A stretch of 64,000 nucleotides of DNA from Thalassotalea marina (GTDB lineage Bacteria > Pseudomonadota > Gammaproteobacteria > Enterobacterales > Alteromonadaceae): the NCBI RefSeq assembly GCF_014656435.1, contig NZ_BNCK01000003.1, forward strand, positions 248,001 through 312,000, written 5' to 3'. The position numbers and the translations under genes are program-made. The notes beneath the pieces are model-generated. The model was given only the letters and a program-made list of their open reading frames with translations, did no database searches and was not told the origin of the DNA. Of the stretch, positions 27,458 to 35,151 are shown in pieces (the stretch's first letter is position 1; each line of letters starts with the position of its first letter).

Positions 27458-27895
27458 CTAGAAAGTCGCAACAACTTTAACACTATCATCTACAACACTT
27501 GGATCTAGGTAACCTATAGCGTCTTGATTTGACGCGACCGCTTGCAGTACCAGAGCACTAGAATCTAACTCTTGAGGAGGGGTTCCCTTGCCAGTAAAGA
27601 GAATCTTTGACCAATAAGCTTTTACTTGGCTGCTCGATTTGCCAATAACCTTGCGGTTAAACTCTTGGGTAATATCATCAGTACTGCTAAGGCCAATTAA
27701 TATGGTAGACTTGCCATTTGAAAAGCTCTTAGATTTTCCTAAAAAAGTCTTCTTAATTATTGTTTCATCAAATTCAGAGTTATTAGATGGATGAACGACT
27801 ACTGCAACATCTGCCGAGACATTTCCCGTATACAACAAACTCAGTGAAATAAATAAAGGCATAACTTTCTGTAAGCTTTGCTTAAATCTTTTCAT
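27458..27895 (-). CDS. small PstS-like periplasmic protein, pair B
   Basis: A 145-residue exported protein, starting at ATG 27895 with a signal peptide ending VSA. The mature part parallels the 23294 product almost throughout (VVVHPSNNSEFDETIIKKTFLGK, SSQVKAYWSKILFTGKGTPP). It is a truncated PBP/PstS-like fold with no ABC permease genes nearby. An upstream in-frame TTG at 27934 would spoil the signal peptide and has no ribosome site. The porin of pair B follows after 9 nt. Function unknown: a ligand-delivery or sensing accessory to the porin is a guess. Confidence 0.78.
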   Translation of the reverse strand: MKRFKQSLQKVMPLFISLSLLYTGNVSADVAVVVHPSNNSEFDETIIKKTFLGKSKSFSNGKSTILIGLSSTDDITQEFNRKVIGKSSSQVKAYWSKILFTGKGTPPQELDSSALVLQAVASNQDAIGYLDPSVVDDSVKVVATF

Positions 27896-27938
27896 ATAAA
27901 ACCCTGTTGTTATCAATATTGAGGTTAGTTTCAAATTA

Positions 27939-27966
27939 ATACTAGTAACGATTCTGTTTTGTGCAA
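27939..27966 (-). promoter_or_regulatory. sigma-70-like promoter of pair B
   Basis: On the minus strand TTGCAC and TAGTAT are separated by 16 bp, about 45 nt before the mini PstS-like start. Consensus match only. Confidence 0.45.
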
Positions 27967-28144
27967 ACTTTGTATGGTAGTCTTTTTAATGAAAAAATTA
28001 AGTAAATAAACTTTTTACAACTAAACTTTAAAAAGGTTTGTGAGTTGTTAACCTCATTTTCCTATAAACTTTTGGTACAGAATTAATAGTCTATTCATCT
28101 TCATAGACTACTTTTATAGCATTGAAATTATTGTGGTTAGTTGC

Positions 28145-28921
28145 ATGTCCTACACATTGAAACTCGTTTTTTGTTTGCTGTTTTTTTCTATTTCATCTCA
28201 TGCAAAACAACAAAATCAAATCAGCGTTGTTACCGAGCATTTCCCTCCTTATCAAATAAACGCAGTTGATAGAATTGAAGGAATGGCCGTCGATATATTT
28301 TTTGCATTAAACAAACTGAATGGCGACACGTACGAGATAAATTTATTTCCATGGGCTAGGGCCTACGAGAAAGCCATAACTACCCCAAACACACTAATTT
28401 TTACTATTGCAAGAACAAAAAGTAGACAACCTTTATTTAAATGGATTGGCGATTTACCTTTTGAAGATCAACTAGGTATTTGGACAGTAGCCGATTTACA
28501 TTTAAGCTCCAATATAAGTAGTATGGATCTCAGTAATTTAACAACGGCCATACCAAGATACGATTCCAATATTGCTTTATTGAGAGAAATAGGCATCGAA
28601 GAAGGTAAACAGCTTATATATGTAAACCAATTTGAACAAGCAATAGAAATGCTTTTGCACAGGCGAATAGATTATATAGCAGCAGGAAAAATATCGATGT
28701 GCTTTCAATTAAACAAACTTAATAAAAAACTAGCTGCTTTCAAATTTACACCTCTAAACGTCAGAAAGTCCGCACCTCTGTCTTTTGCATTCAATGCACA
28801 AAGCAATAAAGAATTAGTATCAAAATATCGCTTGGCATTTAGAGAAATTAAAGACAATGGCACGCTCGATAAAATAACAAATAACTGGCTTAAATTGATA
28901 AGTAATCAATGCAAGTTTTGA
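28145..28921 (+). CDS. solitary SBP_bac_3-type periplasmic binding protein
   Basis: A 258-residue exported protein with signal peptide MSYTLKLVFCLLFFSISSHA. The mature part begins ISVVTEHFPPYQI, typical of family 3 extracellular solute-binding proteins (amino-acid-binding fold), and ends with the usual YRLAFREIKDNGTLDKITNNW. A GTG at 28133 is an alternative start; neither has a strong ribosome site. No ABC permease or ATPase gene adjoins it. Such orphan proteins in Alteromonadales may act in sensing and not in uptake. It is divergent from the porin pair B. The ligand cannot be deduced. Confidence 0.82.
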   Translation: MSYTLKLVFCLLFFSISSHAKQQNQISVVTEHFPPYQINAVDRIEGMAVDIFFALNKLNGDTYEINLFPWARAYEKAITTPNTLIFTIARTKSRQPLFKWIGDLPFEDQLGIWTVADLHLSSNISSMDLSNLTTAIPRYDSNIALLREIGIEEGKQLIYVNQFEQAIEMLLHRRIDYIAAGKISMCFQLNKLNKKLAAFKFTPLNVRKSAPLSFAFNAQSNKELVSKYRLAFREIKDNGTLDKITNNWLKLISNQCKF

Positions 28922-29068
28922 CAAGCTGTATTTAAATAGGCGCTTACATGGCTAAATGACTAATGGTTTGCGCTTGTGACTATTTTAATACTCTTAATAT
29001 AGTAGCCTGAACTTAGCTTAAGCCCGTAATCAAAGACTCAACCTATCCAAGACGAATACTTAAACATG

Positions 29069-30772
29069 TTAATCGCCTTGCCATTTTTGTTTAATATGTT
29101 CAGCGACCCGAAACGCATTGGCATAAATCGTATAGGTATGGGGAACACTACCACCTGTTGGCATAAAAGAGCCGTCAGTGACATATAAGTTGTTAGACTC
29201 ATGAGCTCGACAATATTTATTCAACACAGAGGTTTTAGGATCGTTGCCAAATCGGCAACCGCCCGCCATTAAATTAGTTGGCGGGTACTGACTAACGGAC
29301 GTGGAAATATTTTTTGCGCCCATTTTTTCGAGTAACTGTGCGCCTTTTTCAGCGAGGTATTCACCAACCAATACGTCTTGCTCATGTGCGCCAATTCGAA
29401 TTTTAGCAACTGGATCACCCCATTTGTCTGTTACTTCATCGTCAAGTTCAACAAAACAATCGTCAGTAGGTAGCCAATCGTTAAACACTTCAAATCTAAG
29501 TGTTTTATAAGAAGTAAATTCTTCAAACAGATTTTTCTTGAGCGCTTCGCCCCAAACTAATGCGCCGTCTTCATCATATTGGCTGCCAGATGCTCGTGAA
29601 ATTGGGTTTCGGAAAAATAAAAAATCGATAGTGCCGCCTTTCGCTTTACCTGCTTTATTGGCACCGTTAAATGTTTTATCGTCAATTTGATACCAATCTT
29701 GCAGTGCTCTATTAAGAAACGGCCCATCCGATTTTAGTGCTTGCTGTTGCTCTGGTGTTAAATCGGAAAAGATAAAGTCCCCACGGCCAGTACCACCACC
29801 ACTAAACACCAGATTTTTGCCTACTTGGCCATTGTTGTTGGCTAAACCGTTTGGAAAAAACTTACTTTTTGACTGCAATAATAAACGGCTGGTTTCCACT
29901 GCCTGACAAGCAACAACAAAAGTACGGGCATTTACCAACTGCTTTCGACCCGCTTGGTCATAATAATGCGCCGCAGTTACAGCACCTGAATCATCACTGG
30001 CTAAATGAAACACTTTGGCATTGGGGATAATGGTTAAGTTACCTGTTGCCACCGCATGATTTAATAGCGCAGCTCTGCCACTACCTTTTGCGCCAGAGGA
30101 ACACCCATAACGACTGCAATAACCTGAATATTCGCAGCTTTGTCGTCCCATATCGGGGCGTGACAAAATAGCTCTGGGTACTGGAATTGAGTGAAAGCCG
30201 AGCTTTTCTGCGGCGGTATCAATCCACTGTGCAACAGGGTGATCAATCAATGGCGGATAAGGGAAGTCGGCCGATCTAGGCTCTTGATATGGGTGTTCAA
30301 CTACTTTACCTGACACCCCCACTTGTTTATCAACTTGAGCATAAAATGGCTCTAACTCGTCATAGCTAATCGGCCAATCAACAATGTTAGCCCCTTCAAT
30401 GTCACCAAAGGTAGATTTAAGTTTAAAGTCGACGGGTTTTAACCGGTGAAAGTAGCCGCTCATAAAATTAGAAGAGCCACCCACAACATTGCCATTCCAA
30501 AAACTCCAGTCTGACTCACTGGTCGCTTCTTTATGCCAATGTGTTTGCCCATCGTCTTCAACATGCCCTTCTTCAATCACATGTTGTTCATCAGAGAGTT
30601 TTGGGTTGTAGCTATCACGAATATTTGCTGCAAGTTCGTCTTTGTAAAAATCATCCTCAGTCAGCCAAGGGCCCTTTTCAAGTACAACAACTTTGGCGCC
30701 AGCTTTTGCAAGAATATAAGCAATAGGCGATGCGCCAGCACCGCTACCAACAACACAAATATCATATGTCAT
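29069..30772 (-). CDS. GMC-family FAD-dependent dehydrogenase, large subunit
   Basis: A 567-residue glucose-methanol-choline oxidoreductase. FAD-binding GSGAGASPIAYILAKAG is at about residues 8-24, GGSSNFMSGYF is the second flavin loop, and the C-terminal VPHTYTIYANAFRVAE carries the catalytic His/Asn pair. A cysteine cluster CEYSGYCSRYGC (about residues 213-224) resembles the region that binds a 3Fe-4S cluster in FAD-glucose dehydrogenases. It has no signal peptide of its own. It overlaps by 4 nt the Tat-signalled small subunit gene, so the complex is probably exported folded. The substrate (a sugar, polyol or sugar acid) is unknown. No cytochrome c subunit gene is present. Confidence 0.85.
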   Translation of the reverse strand: MTYDICVVGSGAGASPIAYILAKAGAKVVVLEKGPWLTEDDFYKDELAANIRDSYNPKLSDEQHVIEEGHVEDDGQTHWHKEATSESDWSFWNGNVVGGSSNFMSGYFHRLKPVDFKLKSTFGDIEGANIVDWPISYDELEPFYAQVDKQVGVSGKVVEHPYQEPRSADFPYPPLIDHPVAQWIDTAAEKLGFHSIPVPRAILSRPDMGRQSCEYSGYCSRYGCSSGAKGSGRAALLNHAVATGNLTIIPNAKVFHLASDDSGAVTAAHYYDQAGRKQLVNARTFVVACQAVETSRLLLQSKSKFFPNGLANNNGQVGKNLVFSGGGTGRGDFIFSDLTPEQQQALKSDGPFLNRALQDWYQIDDKTFNGANKAGKAKGGTIDFLFFRNPISRASGSQYDEDGALVWGEALKKNLFEEFTSYKTLRFEVFNDWLPTDDCFVELDDEVTDKWGDPVAKIRIGAHEQDVLVGEYLAEKGAQLLEKMGAKNISTSVSQYPPTNLMAGGCRFGNDPKTSVLNKYCRAHESNNLYVTDGSFMPTGGSVPHTYTIYANAFRVAEHIKQKWQGD

Positions 30773-31452
30773 GCTTTTTGAAACCTTTTACTTTGTTCTA
30801 ATGGTGCTACTTGTTTAATAGCGATTGTTTGTGTTTTTGGCGCAGTTGAATTGCTACGAGCGGGTAATTCGAAATAGCGCTTACCTTCGGGAGGTAGTGG
30901 AAAACCCATTGGATGTTGAAGCCATTGCCAGCCTATACCGTCAGGATTGCCTCCATAAGACGGAGGTGCCAGCATGGCTTCGTACATATTAACAATCAAC
31001 ATATTTAACCAGTTAGTACCTGCCTGCGAACGGCTAATACCGACAAGTACTTGCTCTTTATCTTCATTGGCTAATTGATAAAAGGCTTTATTAAAACGCT
31101 TTTGAGTAAAGCCCTCTAACCAAGTGACACCTTGATAGATAAAATCAATTTCTTGTTGTGCGCTAGGTTGAATGTGAACTAGCTGATACAAATAAAACGT
31201 CGCTTGTATTTCTTTGGCGCCAGGCCCAGAAGGAGAACTAGGTAACAAATGATTTAAAACCGCATCTAATGTTTGCCATTTGTCTTGTGTTAAGGCTTGT
31301 TGAAATTGACTAACAACGTTAGGTGTCACTTGAGCGAAAGTAGGGGTAGCCGCAACAACAGTAGCGCCCGCAGCCGCTTTGAGTACATGACGCCTCGTTA
31401 ATTTATTTTTTAACCAAGCTGGGGTTTGTTGGTACTTTTGTTCAAAATCCAT
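30769..31452 (-). CDS. gluconate 2-dehydrogenase subunit 3-like small subunit, Tat substrate
   Basis: A 227-residue protein with a twin-arginine signal (LTRRHVLKAAAGATVVAATP, about residues 18-37). It belongs to the family of small subunits that accompany GMC-type gluconate, sorbitol and glucose dehydrogenases (Pfam Gluconate_2-dh3). The stop overlaps the large subunit start (ATGA). In this enzyme class the small subunit carries the only export signal and co-exports the flavoprotein, which fits here. The gene begins 2 nt after the thioredoxin-like gene. Activity is inferred from family and gene order. Confidence 0.85.
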   Translation of the reverse strand: MDFEQKYQQTPAWLKNKLTRRHVLKAAAGATVVAATPTFAQVTPNVVSQFQQALTQDKWQTLDAVLNHLLPSSPSGPGAKEIQATFYLYQLVHIQPSAQQEIDFIYQGVTWLEGFTQKRFNKAFYQLANEDKEQVLVGISRSQAGTNWLNMLIVNMYEAMLAPPSYGGNPDGIGWQWLQHPMGFPLPPEGKRYFELPARSNSTAPKTQTIAIKQVAPLEQSKRFQKA

Positions 31453-31454
31453 GA

Positions 31455-31976
31455 TTATTCCGCCGAAACTTGTTTGATATTGGCTGTATTGTTGCTAACC
31501 TGCCATTTATCCAAAAAGCTTAACCAAGCTTTTCTTGAGTGTTCACCATCTTTATCTAAAAATTCCCCAGTATCTTTTGACAGCAGCATCTTGCCCTTGC
31601 CGGTTGATACATACATATGAGGATAGCCCAGTACCGGAGGTAAAGATTTCATAAAATCGGCGTTGTCATTGGTATCGCTAACATTAATTTTTAATAACAC
31701 GTATTTACTGTGTAACGCGTGATAAACATCTGGATTCTTTTCTAAAAACACATCCATTTTTTGACACCAAACACACCAATTTCCGCCAATTTCAATCAAA
31801 ATATTGCGATTGGTACTCGACGCTAGCTTTATCGCATCACGTGCATCAACAAAAGGGTCGCGAGCTTCATCGTATATTTTGCTATACAAAGGCAAAGTTA
31901 ACGTCTCAGCCTTACTACTCATCGCCAGCAAAGAAGTAAAAACTAAAGCAAGTGTGAGTATGTAGGATTTTTTCAT
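31455..31976 (-). CDS. exported thioredoxin-like protein
   Basis: A 173-residue periplasmic thioredoxin-fold protein. The signal peptide ends SKA (about residue 23) and the active site is WCVWC within IGGNWCVWCQKMD (about residues 68-72). Later it has a PHMYV cis-Pro-like position. It is the first gene of the three-gene dehydrogenase operon. A role in making or repairing thiols of the Cys-rich dehydrogenase is plausible, but the family also contains general periplasmic reductases. Its promoter must lie in 31977-32100, opposite the rph promoter. Confidence 0.82.
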   Translation of the reverse strand: MKKSYILTLALVFTSLLAMSSKAETLTLPLYSKIYDEARDPFVDARDAIKLASSTNRNILIEIGGNWCVWCQKMDVFLEKNPDVYHALHSKYVLLKINVSDTNDNADFMKSLPPVLGYPHMYVSTGKGKMLLSKDTGEFLDKDGEHSRKAWLSFLDKWQVSNNTANIKQVSAE

Positions 31977-32118
31977 TTTAAAGCTACCCTGTTGTTGTAA
32001 TAAAGAGCCTATTTGTTAAAACAAGACCTTTATACACCTAACTTTCTTTCATGTTCAATAACCTACAATACAAGGTTTATACCCACTCAGTAAAATTGTT
32101 GTCAAAAGCCATTAAGCG

Positions 32119-32148
32119 GTGTCAAAATTTATCACAAGCGCTTATAAT
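32119..32148 (+). promoter_or_regulatory. sigma-70-like promoter of rph-pyrE
   Basis: GTGTCA and a perfect TATAAT at 32143-32148, separated by 18 bp, lie 34 nt before the rph start. Consensus match only. Confidence 0.6.
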
Positions 32149-32181
32149 TGCCGCGTCTATCGAACACAAAGGAAAAACACC

Positions 32182-32895
32182 ATGCGTCCTAGCGGAAGAA
32201 CCACTGGCCAGATTCGCCCGGTCACCATTACTCGTCAATTTACAGCCCATGCTGAAGGGTCTGTTTTAATTGAGTTTGGCGAAACAAAAGTTATTTGTAC
32301 AGCGTCAGTTGAAGAAGGTGTACCTCGCTTTTTAAAAGGTGAAGGCAAAGGTTGGATTACCGCAGAGTATGGCATGCTGCCACGTTCAACTCATACACGT
32401 ATGCGCCGCGAAGCAAGTGCTGGTAAACAAAGCGGTCGTACACAAGAAATTTCTCGTTTAATTGCTCGTGCACTTCGCGCGGCAGTTGACTTAAAAGCCC
32501 TAGGTGAAAACACTATCACCATTGATTGTGATGTTATTCAAGCCGACGGTGGTACACGTACAGCGTCAATTACGGGTGCTTGTGTTGCGTTAGTTGACGC
32601 TCTTAATTACATGCGCGCAAAAGACATTATTCAAACAAATCCACTTAAGCACATGATTGCTGCTATTTCTGTTGGTATCTACAAAGGTGAACCGGTTGCT
32701 GATTTGGATTACCCAGAAGATTCAGCCGCAGAAACCGACATGAACGTTGTAATGACAGATACTGGCAAGCTGATTGAAGTACAAGGTACTGCTGAAGAAG
32801 AGCCGTTTTCTTTTGACGAAATGCAACAAATGATGACCATGGCAAAACATGCTATTAATGAATTATTTGATGCGCAAAAAGCCGCTTTAAACTAG
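32182..32895 (+). CDS. rph: ribonuclease PH
   Basis: A 237-residue phosphorolytic 3'-5' exoribonuclease that trims tRNA 3' ends. The start is ATG 32182 (MRPSGRT), preceded by AAAGGAAA; a longer in-frame ATG at 32119 is upstream of the promoter -10 box. Family landmarks are [35 protein letters not shown]...GR(T)[13 protein letters not shown] and [19 protein letters not shown]. It is full length, unlike the frameshifted E. coli K-12 gene. pyrE follows after 8 nt, as usual. Its usual divergent neighbour yicC is at the far left of the window. Confidence 0.97.
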   Translation: MRPSGRTTGQIRPVTITRQFTAHAEGSVLIEFGETKVICTASVEEGVPRFLKGEGKGWITAEYGMLPRSTHTRMRREASAGKQSGRTQEISRLIARALRAAVDLKALGENTITIDCDVIQADGGTRTASITGACVALVDALNYMRAKDIIQTNPLKHMIAAISVGIYKGEPVADLDYPEDSAAETDMNVVMTDTGKLIEVQGTAEEEPFSFDEMQQMMTMAKHAINELFDAQKAALN

Positions 32896-32903
32896 GAGTA
32901 ACC

Positions 32904-33545
32904 ATGAAAGATTATCAACGCGAATTTATTGAGTTTGCTCTTGAAAAACAAGTATTACGCTTTGGTGAGTTTACCTTAAAGTCAGGCCGTACAAGTCCTT
33001 ACTTTTTTAATGCAGGGTTATTTAACACCGGTAAAGATTTAGCACGTTTGGGCCGCTTTTACGCAGCAGCCCTGGCAGATGCAGGTTTAGCATTTGATTT
33101 ACTGTTTGGCCCAGCCTACAAAGGCATTCCTATTGCAACAACAACGGCGGTGGCTCTAGCTGATCATCACGACCAAGACGTACCTTATTGTTTTAACCGA
33201 AAAGAAGCTAAAACGCATGGCGAAGGTGGTAACTTAGTTGGCTCTGAACTTAAAGGTCGTGTGATGTTGGTAGACGACGTGATCACTGCTGGTACAGCAA
33301 TTCGTGAGTCGATGGAAATTATCCAAGCAAACGGCGCAGAATTAACAGGTGTATTAATCGCCCTAGATCGACAAGAAAAAGGTAAAGGTGAGTTGTCAGC
33401 GATTCAAGAAGTTGAACGCGACTTTAACACCCAAGTCATTTCTATTGTTACTTTGTCAGACTTGATCAGTTATTTAGCCGAAAAAGACGCTGACAGCGAA
33501 AGCTTAAAGGCCATTCGCGCTTACCGTGAGCAATTTGGTATTTAA
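32904..33545 (+). CDS. pyrE: orotate phosphoribosyltransferase
   Basis: A 213-residue enzyme of de novo pyrimidine synthesis that joins orotate and PRPP to OMP. The sequence shows [13 protein letters not shown] near the N-terminus, [10 protein letters not shown], the lysine-rich loop [13 protein letters not shown] and the PRPP motif [18 protein letters not shown] precedes the start, 8 nt after rph, so it forms the classical rph-pyrE operon, ended by a strong hairpin. In E. coli pyrE responds to UTP through coupled rph translation. A pyrE attenuator hairpin was not seen inside the 8-nt gap here. Confidence 0.97.
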   Translation: MKDYQREFIEFALEKQVLRFGEFTLKSGRTSPYFFNAGLFNTGKDLARLGRFYAAALADAGLAFDLLFGPAYKGIPIATTTAVALADHHDQDVPYCFNRKEAKTHGEGGNLVGSELKGRVMLVDDVITAGTAIRESMEIIQANGAELTGVLIALDRQEKGKGELSAIQEVERDFNTQVISIVTLSDLISYLAEKDADSESLKAIRAYREQFGI

Positions 33546-33572
33546 TCGCTAAGCATTAAATATTTGAAATAT

Positions 33573-33605
33573 AAAAGCAGTCAGTTTCTCTGACTGCTTT
33601 TTTTA
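33573..33605. terminator. bidirectional terminator between pyrE and the META gene
   Basis: An 11-12-bp perfect stem (AAAGCAGTCAG / CTGACTGCTTT, 5-nt loop) is flanked by A- and T-runs and touches the stop of the convergent META gene. Confidence 0.9.
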
Positions 33606-34034
33606 ATGGCTTTTTCCTTGAAAGGTCAACAACACTTGGCCAGATGCATCTTTCAGTGTCATTACTTTTCCGTTTACCTCCATGGCTGCCGTTTGTTTCA
33701 ATGCCTCAGCAAATGCCATCTCCAGCGCCATACTCTGCATGCAATAACGTTTAGAGCTCATCACAGGGCCAAATACTGCGCTGCCTGCCTGCAAAGAAAT
33801 TGCACTTTGAAAACGATTGCACCCTAAATAACCTGACACCTTGTTTTCTGGCAAAAAGTCTAAATAAGGCACTAACTCCGCTTTTTCTGGAATTTCTTGT
33901 GCTGAAGAAATAGCGATTAGCTGCCAGCGATAAGCACTAAGCGTATCTATATCTAATGATTGCGTGTTAGACGAAGATTGAGGCTGGCACGCACTAATTA
34001 ACAATAACAATAATAAAGAAAAATATTTAGACAC
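33603..34034 (-). CDS. META-domain lipoprotein (HslJ-like)
   Basis: A 143-residue lipoprotein with lipobox ISAC (Cys16). The mature part fits the META/HslJ domain: YRWQLIAI at the start, GYLGCNRFQSAISLQAG and MSSKRYCMQSMALEMAFAEALK. Two cysteines in the GCN and YCM motifs could form a disulfide. META proteins of this kind (E. coli HslJ) are heat-inducible and linked to novobiocin resistance; the molecular role is unknown. It is convergent with pyrE and shares its terminator. Confidence 0.85.
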   Translation of the reverse strand: MSKYFSLLLLLLISACQPQSSSNTQSLDIDTLSAYRWQLIAISSAQEIPEKAELVPYLDFLPENKVSGYLGCNRFQSAISLQAGSAVFGPVMSSKRYCMQSMALEMAFAEALKQTAAMEVNGKVMTLKDASGQVLLTFQGKSH

Positions 34035-34125
34035 ACATCACCCTGAATAAAAATGCCTCCAAAACCAATATTGTAATGCTTTTAACCAATATGTCTGTTA
34101 CAAAGTGTCAAAATTAGACTAAAGT

Positions 34126-34396
34126 TTAGGGGCTGTTGATCTTTGCTGTTTGAATTTTGTTCAAGGTAAACGCCTTCTGATCGCGACACTTGGATTCTTG
34201 CATAGTCATTCTATGGTTAATTCAAGTAACAAAGAGCAGGAGGCGTTTAGTTGAACCCTTTGGGCAGCATCTGGTCGACATTTCTACTGTGTTACCGCTT
34301 GACTTGGGTAGAGTAAACACAAGGCGCAAGCGCTATCTTGTATAAATACCAAACAAATAGCTGCAAAAACAAACTTGAAAGATCAATAGCCCCTAA
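34126..34396. mobile_element. MITE-like element with 19-bp terminal inverted repeats
   Basis: A 271-bp non-coding segment bounded by TTAGGGGCTGTTGATCTTT (34126-34144) and its inverted copy AAAGATCAATAGCCCCTAA (34378-34396), one mismatch in 19. Inside is a second long imperfect hairpin: GTTCAA...AAACGCCTTCTG (to 34179) pairs with CAGGAGGCGTTT...TTGAAC (34237-34256), enclosing a small CATAG/CTATG stem. No transposase is encoded. It fills the gap between the META and peroxiredoxin-like genes, and its right end supplies the last base positions of the latter's stop codon. Copies elsewhere in the genome would confirm mobility. Confidence 0.7.
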
Positions 34397-35019
34397 TCTT
34401 GATAGACCTTTGCAGCGGCCAATAGAAGTTCACTACTTAAACGCACACGAAAGTTTGGGTTAACATAGTTAAACTGTACACGTCCTGTTTCATCCACTAA
34501 ATATACCGCAGGCGCAGGCAATACTAAACGCTCTTCACCGGCAGCATTTTTTTGCAGCGGATTTTGTAAATTCATACCAGCTAAATAACGCTCAGTTGTT
34601 TTTGCTGAGGTAAAAAATGCTAAACCAAATGCCTGGCTAAGTTTTGAGTCAAAATCAGAAAACAGTTGATAATCCAACTTCATTGACTTGGTACTGTCTT
34701 TTAACATATCCACTGAATCAGTAGAAATACCAACAAGTTGATATCCCATTGCGACTAATTTAGGTTCAATTTCCTTTAATTGGCCTAGTTGGGTATTACA
34801 AAATGGGCACCAACCACCTCGGTAAAAAAAGACAATCGATTTTTTACCTTTGATCAGCTCCGAAAACTTACCTTGTTGGCCTGTGCTAGTGGTTATTAGT
34901 GTATCGGGAACCATCTGACCATTGAGTAGTGGTGAAACGGCTTCTGCATGTTCAGCAATGTCTTTAGCCTGTGTTACAAAAGACAAAACTAGCAGAGTTA
35001 GCGAAATAATTTTTTTCAT
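34393..35019 (-). CDS. exported peroxiredoxin-like (AhpC/TSA) protein
   Basis: A 208-residue protein with a signal peptide (to about residue 18, TQA). The AhpC/TSA thioredoxin fold contains FFYRGGWCPFCNTQLGQL, where WCPFC replaces the single peroxidatic Cys environment of typical Prx, as in the PRX-like2 group. A later VYLVDETGRVQFNYV is typical of the family. It is probably a periplasmic thiol peroxidase or reductase for peroxide defence. The stop codon (34393-34395) lies inside the right inverted repeat of the MITE-like element, so the insertion may have altered the C-terminus. Confidence 0.82.
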   Translation of the reverse strand: MKKIISLTLLVLSFVTQAKDIAEHAEAVSPLLNGQMVPDTLITTSTGQQGKFSELIKGKKSIVFFYRGGWCPFCNTQLGQLKEIEPKLVAMGYQLVGISTDSVDMLKDSTKSMKLDYQLFSDFDSKLSQAFGLAFFTSAKTTERYLAGMNLQNPLQKNAAGEERLVLPAPAVYLVDETGRVQFNYVNPNFRVRLSSELLLAAAKVYQD

Positions 35020-35151
35020 TTTATGGTCCTAATTTAAACTTCGCCAACAAAGACCGTGACAAAGCAAAATAGCTTTCATCATTAAACGGCTTGATATTTA
35101 ATAGGGTAAAGTGTTTACTTTTTATAGCCCTATCATTTTATTTGGAACAAT

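Noticed and set aside
23294-27934. PstS proteins as part of a phosphate ABC transporter
   Set aside because: The proteins are less than half the PstS length and no pstCAB genes are nearby.
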